Below, piece after piece: positions 41,910-48,865 of a stretch of 64,000 nucleotides of DNA (the first letter of the stretch is position 1; each line of letters begins with the position of its first letter). The notes beneath the pieces are model-generated. The model was given only the letters and a program-made list of their open reading frames with translations. It was not told the origin of the DNA and did not search any database. The translations under genes and the position numbers were made by a program. Source of the stretch: Cohnella panacarvi Gsoil 349 (GTDB taxonomy: Bacteria; Bacillota; Bacilli; Paenibacillales; Paenibacillaceae); contig NZ_KI911563.1 in NCBI RefSeq assembly GCF_000515335.1, positions 2,000,056-2,064,055 on the forward strand. Direction: 5' to 3'.

Positions 41910-43288
41910 AGTTAAGTCCATATAATTGTGTAAAATGGTTGTCCTAAAAAAGGAGAGCCATAAATAAATTCCTCTCTTAAAATGAAAGTTGTCGAGACCC
42001 ATTTTAGAGGAGGATTTTTATTTATGGCTCAGTATCAGATTACCGTAGATACGGCATTGTTGCATCAACTGTTTTTAGGAAAAGGACAAGATTCTGGTGT
42101 GAATGGTTTGTTGGAATCCGTGTTAAACCAGGTTCTCCAAGCACAAGTAGCTGAGCAGGCAGGAGCAGATAAGTATGAGCGATCCGACGAAAGGACGGGA
42201 TACCGCAATGGGACTTATCCTCGTAAACTAACGACTCGTGTAGGAAGCATTACACTGCATGTACCTCGGCTTAGGGACGGCAGCTTCTCTACGGAGCTTT
42301 TCGCCCGGTATCAAAGAAGCGAACAAGCTTTGATGCTCTCTCTTATGGAAATGGTGATTAACGGCGTATCCACACGCAAAGTAACCACGATTACGGAAGA
42401 ATTGTGCGGAGCCGAGTTTTCTAAATCGACAGTGAGCGAGCTCTGCAAACAACTGGATCCTATCGTAAGCAGCTGGAATAACCGGCCGCTTCATGAAACT
42501 TCCTACCCGTTTATCTCGGTCGACGCCATGTTCGTTAAAGTGCGTGAAGATGGGCGGGTTCGTTCCCGTGGCGTCATGATTGGCTATGGCGTAAACAAGG
42601 ACGGGCAACGTGAGATTTTGGGCCTCATGCTCGGTGACACCGAAAGCGAGGCAAGCTGGAGCGAGTTCTTTAGCTCGCTTAAGGCTCGCGGGCTTCGTGG
42701 TGTCGAGTTAGTGGTTAGTGATCACCATGGCGGCCTTGTACGCGCTGTAAGGCAACATTTCCAAGGTATAACGTGGCAGAGATGCCAAATGCACTTCATC
42801 CGCAACGTTCTAGACGCAGCGCCGAAAGCACTGAAGACCGAGATTAAAGGCCGTGTCCGATCGATATTTGAAGCGCCCGATCTAGAGACTGCTCGACAGT
42901 ATCTGAAGCAGACCCTAGAGGCGTATTCGAGCAAAGCAGCTAAAGCGATGGAGACGCTGGAGAGCGGTTTTGACGATGCTACAGCTATTATTGTATATCC
43001 TGAAGCGTACCGAATTCGGCTAAGAACCACGAATGGCGTGGAGCGTTTAAACGCCGAAATCCGGCGGAGGGAGAGTGTGATACGGATCTTTCCTAACCGG
43101 GAATCTGTTATTCGCCTACTAGGCGCAGTCCTGATGGAGTACGAGGAAAAGTGGACAAGCGGCCGGCGCTATTTCAACATGGATGAGTATTACGAATGGA
43201 AGAAAACAGCACCAAACCCTGCTAGTAACGTCATCCGTATCGGTTAACTTTTAAGCAGAGGATTTTACACACAATTTTGGACTTGATC
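41910..43288 (+). mobile_element. IS256-family insertion sequence, complete
   Basis: The 1379-bp element has imperfect terminal inverted repeats. The left AAGTCCA...TTGTGTAAAAT (from 41914) matches the complement of the right end (to 43284), 7 of 7 at the outer block and 10 of 10 at the inner block, with mismatches between. It is flanked by an 8-bp direct repeat TGTGTTAA. It carries one intact transposase gene, so it may be active. Its base composition is lower in GC than the host genes, consistent with recent arrival. Confidence 0.85.
42024..43247 (+). CDS. IS256-family transposase
   Basis: This 407-aa DDE transposase of the IS256/mutator family has catalytic residues Asp167 (SVDAMF), Asp233 (VSDHHGG) and Glu340 (NGVERLNAEIRRRE). 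The family signature region around the C-terminal NGVERLNAEIRRR is present. The N-terminal part has TDERTGYRNGTYPRKL-like DNA-binding sequence. AGAGGAGGA precedes ATG 42024. The gene is full length with no frameshift. Confidence 0.96.
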   Translation: MAQYQITVDTALLHQLFLGKGQDSGVNGLLESVLNQVLQAQVAEQAGADKYERSDERTGYRNGTYPRKLTTRVGSITLHVPRLRDGSFSTELFARYQRSEQALMLSLMEMVINGVSTRKVTTITEELCGAEFSKSTVSELCKQLDPIVSSWNNRPLHETSYPFISVDAMFVKVREDGRVRSRGVMIGYGVNKDGQREILGLMLGDTESEASWSEFFSSLKARGLRGVELVVSDHHGGLVRAVRQHFQGITWQRCQMHFIRNVLDAAPKALKTEIKGRVRSIFEAPDLETARQYLKQTLEAYSSKAAKAMETLESGFDDATAIIVYPEAYRIRLRTTNGVERLNAEIRRRESVIRIFPNRESVIRLLGAVLMEYEEKWTSGRRYFNMDEYYEWKKTAPNPASNVIRIG

Positions 43289-43296
43289 TGTGTTAA
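43289..43296. repeat. Right 8-bp target-site duplication of the IS256 element
   Basis: TGTGTTAA directly follows the right end of the element and matches 41902-41909. Confidence 0.8.
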
Positions 43297-43327
43297 TAAG
43301 CACAGTGTAATTTCCACGTATAGCCTG

Positions 43328-43360
43328 AAAAAAGCCTACCGTCATATCGACGGATAGGCT
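43328..43360 (-). terminator. Terminator overlapping the stop codon of the last fix operon gene
   Basis: On the minus strand AGCCTATCCGTC (43349-43360) pairs with GACGGTAGGCT (43333-43343), one bulge, loop GATAT, followed by six T residues. The TGA stop (43342-43344) begins in the loop and ends in the stem, so the 3' arm is untranslated but the 5' arm is coding. Confidence 0.9.
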
Positions 43361-43503
43361 TCCATTTTGCGCAGCGATTCCCCGAACTCCCAGCTGCTGA
43401 AGTGGTCCTCCCAGATGACGTGGTAAAGGTTCTCTTGCACCTCCATCACGACCCCTTTGGAGCCGTCCTTCACGTAAACGACGCTATCCCCGATCTTCAA
43501 CAT
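43342..43503 (-). CDS. 53-aa protein of the fixABCX operon, SH3/KOW-like
   Basis: This small protein (MLKIGDSVVYVKDGSKGVV at the N-terminus) is predicted to be all-beta, with an SH3-barrel-like look: hydrophobic strands separated by Gly/Asp turns, then HVIWEDHFSSWEF. GAGAGGGGGAG lies just before ATG 43503, which is 13 nt after the fixX stop codon. It has no cysteines, signal peptide or membrane segment. Position makes it a likely accessory factor of the complex, but the function is unknown. Confidence 0.72.
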   Translation of the reverse strand: MLKIGDSVVYVKDGSKGVVMEVQENLYHVIWEDHFSSWEFGESLRKMEAYPSI

Positions 43504-43516
43504 GCCACTCCCCCTC

Positions 43517-43822
43517 TCATCCGAGTCGAAAGACGATGCCATGCCCGCCCTTAGGGTACACCCACTTAATGTTCTGATGCGGACACCCGATCCGGCAGCT
43601 TCCGCATTCGTGACAGCCTTCGTATCCGACGTGCATCCGCACCTCTTCCCACTTGTACACCTCCGCCGGGCAGAAAACGGTGCATATTTTGTCCGGGCAG
43701 CTCGTTAAGCAGACGTTGGCGTCCATGACGTGCAGGTGAGACTGCGTATCCGCGTTGAAGCGCAGCAAATATTGCTTCTCCTCGATCGTTGCGGCTTTCG
43801 CCGCCGCAGACGGTTCGCTCAT
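43517..43822 (-). CDS. fixX: FixX ferredoxin-like protein
   Basis: This 101-aa ferredoxin has eight cysteines: 38, 42, 47, 51 and 70, 73, 76, 80. The C-terminal CHECGSCRIGCPH is the classical 4Fe-4S motif; the N-terminal set probably binds a second cluster or shapes the interface to FixC. FixX passes electrons between FixC and quinone in the FixABCX complex. GGAGGGTGATG precedes ATG 43822, which shares one base with the fixC stop codon (TGATG). The longer frame to 43900 is a shadow of fixC. Confidence 0.93.
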   Translation of the reverse strand: MSEPSAAAKAATIEEKQYLLRFNADTQSHLHVMDANVCLTSCPDKICTVFCPAEVYKWEEVRMHVGYEGCHECGSCRIGCPHQNIKWVYPKGGHGIVFRLG

Positions 43823-45117
43823 CACTTCATCACCCTCCAAGCCCGATAAAAGTCGCGCGCGATTTTGACCTTCTGCCCGAAACTCCCCATGTCCCGCCAT
43901 ATTTTCCGCTGCTTCTCCCGCTTCGGCGTGCCGTCGACCGTCAGCATTTGGCTCGCCGCCCGGTTCATCATCGGAATGTACTGCTCGAAGTACTGCGGGA
44001 ACTTATCGAAGTGATGGGTGGCGTCCTTGTACTTCTTCATGTCCTGCCCGACGAAGCTTGCCATGAGAGATTGCCGGTACGCGTCGAGCGACGCCTCCGA
44101 GTAATCGTCCCGCTCCTTGGCCGCAATGATCGCCTCCGCTGCCAGCCGTCCCGACGTCATCGCCATATTAGAGCCTTCGCGGTGGATGGCGTTCACGAGC
44201 TGCGCGGCGTCTCCGACGACGATGACCCCTGCTCCCGCCACCTTCGGAATCGACTTGTAACCGCCTTCAGGAATGAGGTGCGCAAGGTATTCCTGAGGCT
44301 CGCCGCCTTGGATGTACGGACGAATCATCGGATGCTTCTTCACGTACTCCATTAATTCGTACGGTTTTATCTTATGCTTGATAAGTCCGGATAGTAACGT
44401 GCCGACGCCGATGCTGAGCGTATCTTTATTCGTGTACAGGAAGCCGGTGCCGAGAATGCCTTTCGTCGCGTCGCCGAACAGCTCGATCGTGCAGCCTTGG
44501 CCTTCCTCCAGGTTGAACCGGTCCTCGATGATCTTCTTGTCGAGCTTCAAGATTTCCATCGTCGCCAGCGCGACCTCGTCGGGCCTGAACTCCTTATGGA
44601 AGCCGAGCGACTTCGCCAGCAGCGAATTGACGCCGTCCGCCAGCACGACGACGTCCGCTCTCAGCTCCCCGTCCGGGCGGTCCGTCTTCACGCCGACGAC
44701 TCGGCCGTCTTCGACGACGCATTCGAGCACGACCGTCTCGCATACGAGCAGCGCGCCTCTCTCGACCGCCTTCTGCGCGAACCATTGGTCGAACTTCGCG
44801 CGCAGCACCGTAAAGTTGTTATACGGCTCCTGCGCCCACTCCATCCCTTTATAGGAGAACGTGACCGCCGACGTCTTATCCATCATCATGAACCGCTGCT
44901 CCACGATCGGCCGCTCCACCGGCGCCTCCTTGTGGAAGTCCGGCACGATTTCCTCCATCATCTTGCGATAGAGGACGCCGCCCATGACGTTCTTCGAGCC
45001 TGGGTACTCTCCCCGCTCGATCAGCAGCACGTTCACGCCATGTTTCGCCAGCTCGTATGCGCAGGCAATGCCCGCAGGTCCCGCGCCTACGACGATGACG
45101 TCAAATTTTTCCGGCAT
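43822..45117 (-). CDS. fixC: FixC, electron-transfer flavoprotein:quinone oxidoreductase
   Basis: This 431-aa FAD-binding protein has a dinucleotide motif GAGPAGIACAYELAKHG near the N-terminus and a C-terminal GDAAQLVNAIHREGSN motif that closes the FAD site. FixC is the ETF-QO-like subunit that accepts one electron pair branch from FixAB and passes it to quinone with FixX. AAAGGGG precedes ATG 45117. The gene overlaps fixB by 17 nt. Confidence 0.95.
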   Translation of the reverse strand: MPEKFDVIVVGAGPAGIACAYELAKHGVNVLLIERGEYPGSKNVMGGVLYRKMMEEIVPDFHKEAPVERPIVEQRFMMMDKTSAVTFSYKGMEWAQEPYNNFTVLRAKFDQWFAQKAVERGALLVCETVVLECVVEDGRVVGVKTDRPDGELRADVVVLADGVNSLLAKSLGFHKEFRPDEVALATMEILKLDKKIIEDRFNLEEGQGCTIELFGDATKGILGTGFLYTNKDTLSIGVGTLLSGLIKHKIKPYELMEYVKKHPMIRPYIQGGEPQEYLAHLIPEGGYKSIPKVAGAGVIVVGDAAQLVNAIHREGSNMAMTSGRLAAEAIIAAKERDDYSEASLDAYRQSLMASFVGQDMKKYKDATHHFDKFPQYFEQYIPMMNRAASQMLTVDGTPKREKQRKIWRDMGSFGQKVKIARDFYRAWRVMK

Positions 45118-46138
45118 TGGACAGTTCCCCTTTCGCTAATGCGACTCTGAACGCTTCGGTCAGCAGCGGCAGGATGACGAACGCGTCGCCGACGATGCCG
45201 TAATGGCAGCTATTGAAAATAGCGGCGTTCGGATCTTTGTTGATCGCGATAATGAGACCCGAGTTCTGCATGCCGACGATATGCTGGATGGCGCCCGATA
45301 TTCCGACGGCGAAGTAGATTTTCGGCGTGACGGTAACGCCGGTCTGCCCGACCTGGTGGTGATGCCCGATCCATCCGGCCTCGACGACGTCGCGGCTTGC
45401 TCCTACCGCCGCGCCGAGCACGTCAGCCAGCTCGTGCACGAGCTGGAAGCCCGCGGCGCTGCCGAGCCCTTTGCCCCCGGCGACGATAATATCCGCCTCG
45501 TCGATCCGCGCCCGATGCGTCGTCGCGCGTACGATGTCGAGCACCTTCGTGCGGATATCCTCTTCCCTCAGCGGGATCGACTCCGCGACGATCGCTCCCG
45601 TTCGGCCCGGCTGCCTAGGAAGCGCCTTCATCACTTTCGCCCGCACGGTCGCCATCTGCGGACGATACTTCTTGCATAGGATCGTCGCCATGATGTTGCC
45701 GCCGAACGCCGGCCGGCTCGCCAGCAGCAAGCCCGTGTCCGCTTCGACGTCCAGCTGGGTCGTATCCGCCGTCAATCCCGTCGGCAAATCCGTCGCGACC
45801 GCGCTAGCCAAGTCTTTGCCCGTCGAGGTCGCTCCGTAGAGCAGAATTTCCGGCTTATGCTTCTCCACGCAAGCCAGCACGGCCCGCATGTACGTCTCCG
45901 TCCGATAATGGCGATAGATCGGCGCATCGTACACGTACACGACGTCCGCTCCGTATTCGAACGCCTTCTTCGCGAGCTTGGTCACGTTGTCGCCGATCAG
46001 CAAGCCCGCGAGCGGCGCGTTACGCTTGTCCGCCAATTGGCGGCCGGCGCCGAGAAGCTCCAGCGATACGGGCGCAATATCGCCGTCTTTCGCTTCGATG
46101 AACACCCAAGTGCCCTTATAGTCTTCGAACCCGCTCAT
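45101..46138 (-). CDS. fixB: FixB, electron-transfer flavoprotein alpha subunit
   Basis: This 345-aa ETF alpha subunit has a C-terminal FAD-binding block (VVEAGWIGHHHQVGQTGVTVTPKIYFAVGISGAIQH) that carries the conserved residues of ETF alpha. It forms the bifurcating flavoprotein with FixA. The start codon directly follows the fixA stop; GGAGGTG lies within the end of fixA. Confidence 0.95.
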   Translation of the reverse strand: MSGFEDYKGTWVFIEAKDGDIAPVSLELLGAGRQLADKRNAPLAGLLIGDNVTKLAKKAFEYGADVVYVYDAPIYRHYRTETYMRAVLACVEKHKPEILLYGATSTGKDLASAVATDLPTGLTADTTQLDVEADTGLLLASRPAFGGNIMATILCKKYRPQMATVRAKVMKALPRQPGRTGAIVAESIPLREEDIRTKVLDIVRATTHRARIDEADIIVAGGKGLGSAAGFQLVHELADVLGAAVGASRDVVEAGWIGHHHQVGQTGVTVTPKIYFAVGISGAIQHIVGMQNSGLIIAINKDPNAAIFNSCHYGIVGDAFVILPLLTEAFRVALAKGELSNAGKI

Positions 46139-46984
46139 TTAAGCACCTCCCGTCGCCGTCTCGGTAACGGCCGCGAACAGCTCTCTTCGGGCGAGCAGCA
46201 CTTCGAGCAACTGCTCGGCTTGCTTGTTCGGATCGCCATCGAGAAGCTTCCCGCCTTGCGGCTTCTGCGGCGCCCAGACAGAGCTTACGATCGTCGGCGA
46301 CCCTTTGAGTCCGAGCTGCGTCCGGTCGATGCCGGGCAAGTCGTCTACCGACCATATCTTCGGCTGATAACGAGCGGCTTTGAGCATATTCGGCAGCGGG
46401 GAATAAGGAGCCTCGTTGATTTCCTTCTCTACGGAGAACAAGCAGGGAAGCGTTGAACGCACGACCTCGTAACCGTCTTCCAGCTTTCGATGAACGATCG
46501 CAAAGCATTCTTCGCGGTTGACTTCCACAACCTTGTTGACGGAGGTCAGCGGCGGCATGTCGAGCCTTCTGGCGATGCCCGGCCCGACTTGTCCGGTATC
46601 CCCGTCGATCGTCATTTTCCCGCAAATAATCAGATCGATCGGCCGCACCTCCGCGGCGATTTTCTCCAGCGCTTTCGTCAGCGCGTAGCTCGTGGCCAGC
46701 GTATCCGCCCCGGCGAACGCCCGATCGGTAATCATATAGCCTTCGTCCGCGCCGATCTCGATGCATTTCTTGATCGCCTTGACCGCGGGAGGGGGTCCCA
46801 TCGTCAGCACGGAGACGACGCCTCCGTAACGGGCTCGCAACCTCACGGCTTCTTCCACCGCATGCGAGTCGTAGGGGTTCAAGATCGCCGGCGCGCTCGA
46901 ACGGTCCATCGTATTCGTCTTCGGGTTCATCTTGATGATTTTCGTATCCGGTACCTGCTTAATGCAGGCGACGATATGCAGCAT
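46139..46984 (-). CDS. fixA: FixA, electron-transfer flavoprotein beta subunit
   Basis: This 281-aa ETF beta subunit (ACIKQVPDTKIIKMNPKTNT near the N-terminus, then CGKMTIDGDTGQVGPGIARRL) is the partner of FixB in the NADH-oxidising, electron-bifurcating complex that reduces ferredoxin and quinone together. GAAAGGGTGAAGAGA precedes ATG 46984; the longer frame to 47083 has no site. It is first in the fixABCX order. No nif genes are visible in the window, so the reduced ferredoxin could serve another pathway. Confidence 0.95.
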   Translation of the reverse strand: MLHIVACIKQVPDTKIIKMNPKTNTMDRSSAPAILNPYDSHAVEEAVRLRARYGGVVSVLTMGPPPAVKAIKKCIEIGADEGYMITDRAFAGADTLATSYALTKALEKIAAEVRPIDLIICGKMTIDGDTGQVGPGIARRLDMPPLTSVNKVVEVNREECFAIVHRKLEDGYEVVRSTLPCLFSVEKEINEAPYSPLPNMLKAARYQPKIWSVDDLPGIDRTQLGLKGSPTIVSSVWAPQKPQGGKLLDGDPNKQAEQLLEVLLARRELFAAVTETATGGA

Positions 46985-47100
46985 TCTCTTCACCCTTTCG
47001 GCCGCATTTACGCAATTCCGATGCGTTGTTCCTACTACAGCGAACAATTCTAATATATTGGCGGTGGCAGGCGAACATGACAAGGCAAGAACGAACGCTT

Positions 47101-47119
47101 ATTCAACCGTTGGTTGAAT
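47101..47119. promoter_or_regulatory. 19-bp perfect palindrome in the fixA upstream region
   Basis: ATTCAACC (47101-47108) and GGTTGAAT (47112-47119) are separated by GTT. The site lies 117 nt upstream of fixA and 84 nt upstream of the HTH-methyltransferase gene, in a 218-nt divergent spacer. The form is typical of TetR-family operators, but no TetR gene is adjacent. It could serve either gene. Confidence 0.6.
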
Positions 47120-47202
47120 GCTCCCAAAATTCAATTGCGAGGTTATTGTTCCGATCGGCGAGTTCCCCTAGAATGAGTGTTAACCAAGGAGCGTGATCGT
47201 CC

Positions 47203-48027
47203 ATGAAGCAACAGCTCGCAAGGAACATTAGCACTTACCGCAAGGAAAGAGGGTTCACGCAGGAGGAACTCGCGCAAACTCTCGGCCTCTCTTTTCAGGC
47301 GGTGTCCAAATGGGAGAACGCCCAGACGATGCCGGACATCTCGTTGCTGCCGGAGTTATCCAGGACGCTTCAAGTCAGCATCGACAAGCTGCTAGGATAC
47401 GTATCGCAAAATAAGCCGATTACGATTTACGAGGAAGAATACAAGACGGACCGCTATTATTGGGGTACGGTGCCGAACAGCGCATGCTATAAGGTGTTGC
47501 GGCGATATCCGCCGACGAAGCGACTGCGGTTGCTCGATATCGGTTGCGGAGAAGGCAAAGATGCGGTGTTCTTCGCTAGGAACGGTTATGATGTCACCGC
47601 ATTCGACGTGTCGGATGCCGGGATAGACAAGGCTAGAAGACTGGCGGACCAAACCGGCGTCCACGTCAACGTGTTCAAAGCCGACATTCAGGATTACCGG
47701 CTCTCCACCTCCTTCGACATCATTTTCTCAAGCGGCGTGCTGCATTATATGAAGCCTGAGTTGCGCGAAGAGCTGTTCGCTAACTATAAGCGATTCACGA
47801 ACGAGGACGGTTTGCACGTCTTTAACGTCTTCGTCCACAAGCCGTTCATCGCCCCTCCGCCGGAAAAAGAACCGAACGCGCACCGATGGTACTCCGGGGA
47901 ACTTCTCGGTCTTTATCACGACTGGCTGATCGAGGACAGCTCGGAGATCGTGTTCGATTGCGACTCCTCGGGCATTCCGCATCAACATGCGATGGCGACG
48001 ATGATGGCGCGAAAGGCGGGACGGTAA
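47203..48027 (+). CDS. XRE helix-turn-helix fused to SAM methyltransferase
   Basis: This 274-aa protein has an N-terminal HTH_3 domain (about 5-60; FTQEELAQTLGLSFQAVSKWE), a linker, then a class I SAM-dependent methyltransferase. Motif I starts at Asp112 (DIGCGEGKDAVFFA), with FDVSD as the acidic residue after strand 2 and later DIIFSSGVLHYM. The methyltransferase half resembles TehB-type tellurite methyltransferases. Fusion of a DNA-binding domain to a small-molecule methyltransferase is unusual. CAAGGAG precedes ATG 47203. A second methyltransferase follows after 1 nt, so the two are coupled. Confidence 0.88.
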   Translation: MKQQLARNISTYRKERGFTQEELAQTLGLSFQAVSKWENAQTMPDISLLPELSRTLQVSIDKLLGYVSQNKPITIYEEEYKTDRYYWGTVPNSACYKVLRRYPPTKRLRLLDIGCGEGKDAVFFARNGYDVTAFDVSDAGIDKARRLADQTGVHVNVFKADIQDYRLSTSFDIIFSSGVLHYMKPELREELFANYKRFTNEDGLHVFNVFVHKPFIAPPPEKEPNAHRWYSGELLGLYHDWLIEDSSEIVFDCDSSGIPHQHAMATMMARKAGR

Positions 48028-48028
48028 C

Positions 48029-48718
48029 GTGTCGGAGCATGAACGAATCTATCGGGAGCAAGCATCCGGTTACGACGATATGATCTCAAGACAGCCCAAC
48101 CTAGCGACTTGTATTCGGGAGATTCGGCCTTGGGCTGGTCTTGACGTATTGGACTTGGGTGCAGGTTCGGGCAGGCTGTCCAGCTTCCTTGCAGCGGAAG
48201 CCGACTCGTTAATCTGCACCGACAAGTCCGAAGCTATGCTGGAGTTGTTGGATCGGAAGCTTAGCGGTCTGTATTCCACGCGTAACTGGCGTACGGCTTG
48301 TGCCGATCATCGATCGCTGCCTCTTGCCGATTCCTCTGTTGATCTCGTCATCGCGGGTTGGACGATCAGCTACTTAACGAATAGCGACGAACCCGATTGG
48401 GAGAACAATCTGGAGCGGATCATGGGCGAGCTTACGCGCGTGCTCAAACCTGGCGGTACGATCATCATCATGGAGACGATGGGAACGGGGTGCGAAACGC
48501 CGCAAGCACCGCCTTTTCTTGATGGATATTACTCGCTGCTTGAACAACGATACGGTTTCTCACATCGCTGGATCAGGACGGACTACGAATTTGCGTCTGT
48601 AGAGGATGCTAGAGCGAGAACGGAGTTTTTCTTCGGTGAGGGTCTTGCTAGACTGATCGAAGAGAAGCAATGGCGTATTGTGCCTGAATGCGCGGGGATT
48701 TGGTGGAAACACGTCTAA
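48029..48718 (+). CDS. SAM-dependent class I methyltransferase
   Basis: This 229-aa enzyme has motif I DLGAGSGRLSSFL at about 43-55, an acidic motif CTDKSEAM, and a late GELTRVLKPGGTIIIMET typical of Methyltransf_11. GTG 48029 follows GGCGGGACGG, one base after the previous stop. It is not similar enough to a named enzyme to assign a substrate. Co-translation with the HTH-methyltransferase fusion suggests a common substrate class or signal. Confidence 0.85.
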   Translation: MSEHERIYREQASGYDDMISRQPNLATCIREIRPWAGLDVLDLGAGSGRLSSFLAAEADSLICTDKSEAMLELLDRKLSGLYSTRNWRTACADHRSLPLADSSVDLVIAGWTISYLTNSDEPDWENNLERIMGELTRVLKPGGTIIIMETMGTGCETPQAPPFLDGYYSLLEQRYGFSHRWIRTDYEFASVEDARARTEFFFGEGLARLIEEKQWRIVPECAGIWWKHV

Positions 48719-48785
48719 TGCGCTATGAAACTTTTATTCGCGGTTCGGGGGCATGATTCCTGCTTTGCCGGATTGATATACATGC

Positions 48786-48824
48786 ATACGGACGGCGCGG
48801 TAGTTATACTCGCGCCGTCCGTAT
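48786..48824. terminator. Long convergent hairpin between methyltransferase and RCC1 gene
   Basis: ATACGGACGGCGCG (48786-48799) and its exact complement (48811-48824) form a 14-bp stem with an 11-nt loop. No T run lies on either side, so termination would rest on the stable stem. The 147-nt gap between the convergent genes contains nothing else I can see. Confidence 0.5.
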
Positions 48825-48865
48825 ACACTTTGCTAACGCAACTCTTCATTCATTCGTTACGACAG

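Noticed and set aside
41662-43341. Prophage or genomic island boundary
   Set aside because: Only a single IS and AT-rich spacer are seen; no integrase, tRNA or attachment repeats.
46985-47083. Longer FixA start
   Set aside because: The extra 33 residues have no family match; GAAAGGG lies just before ATG 46984.
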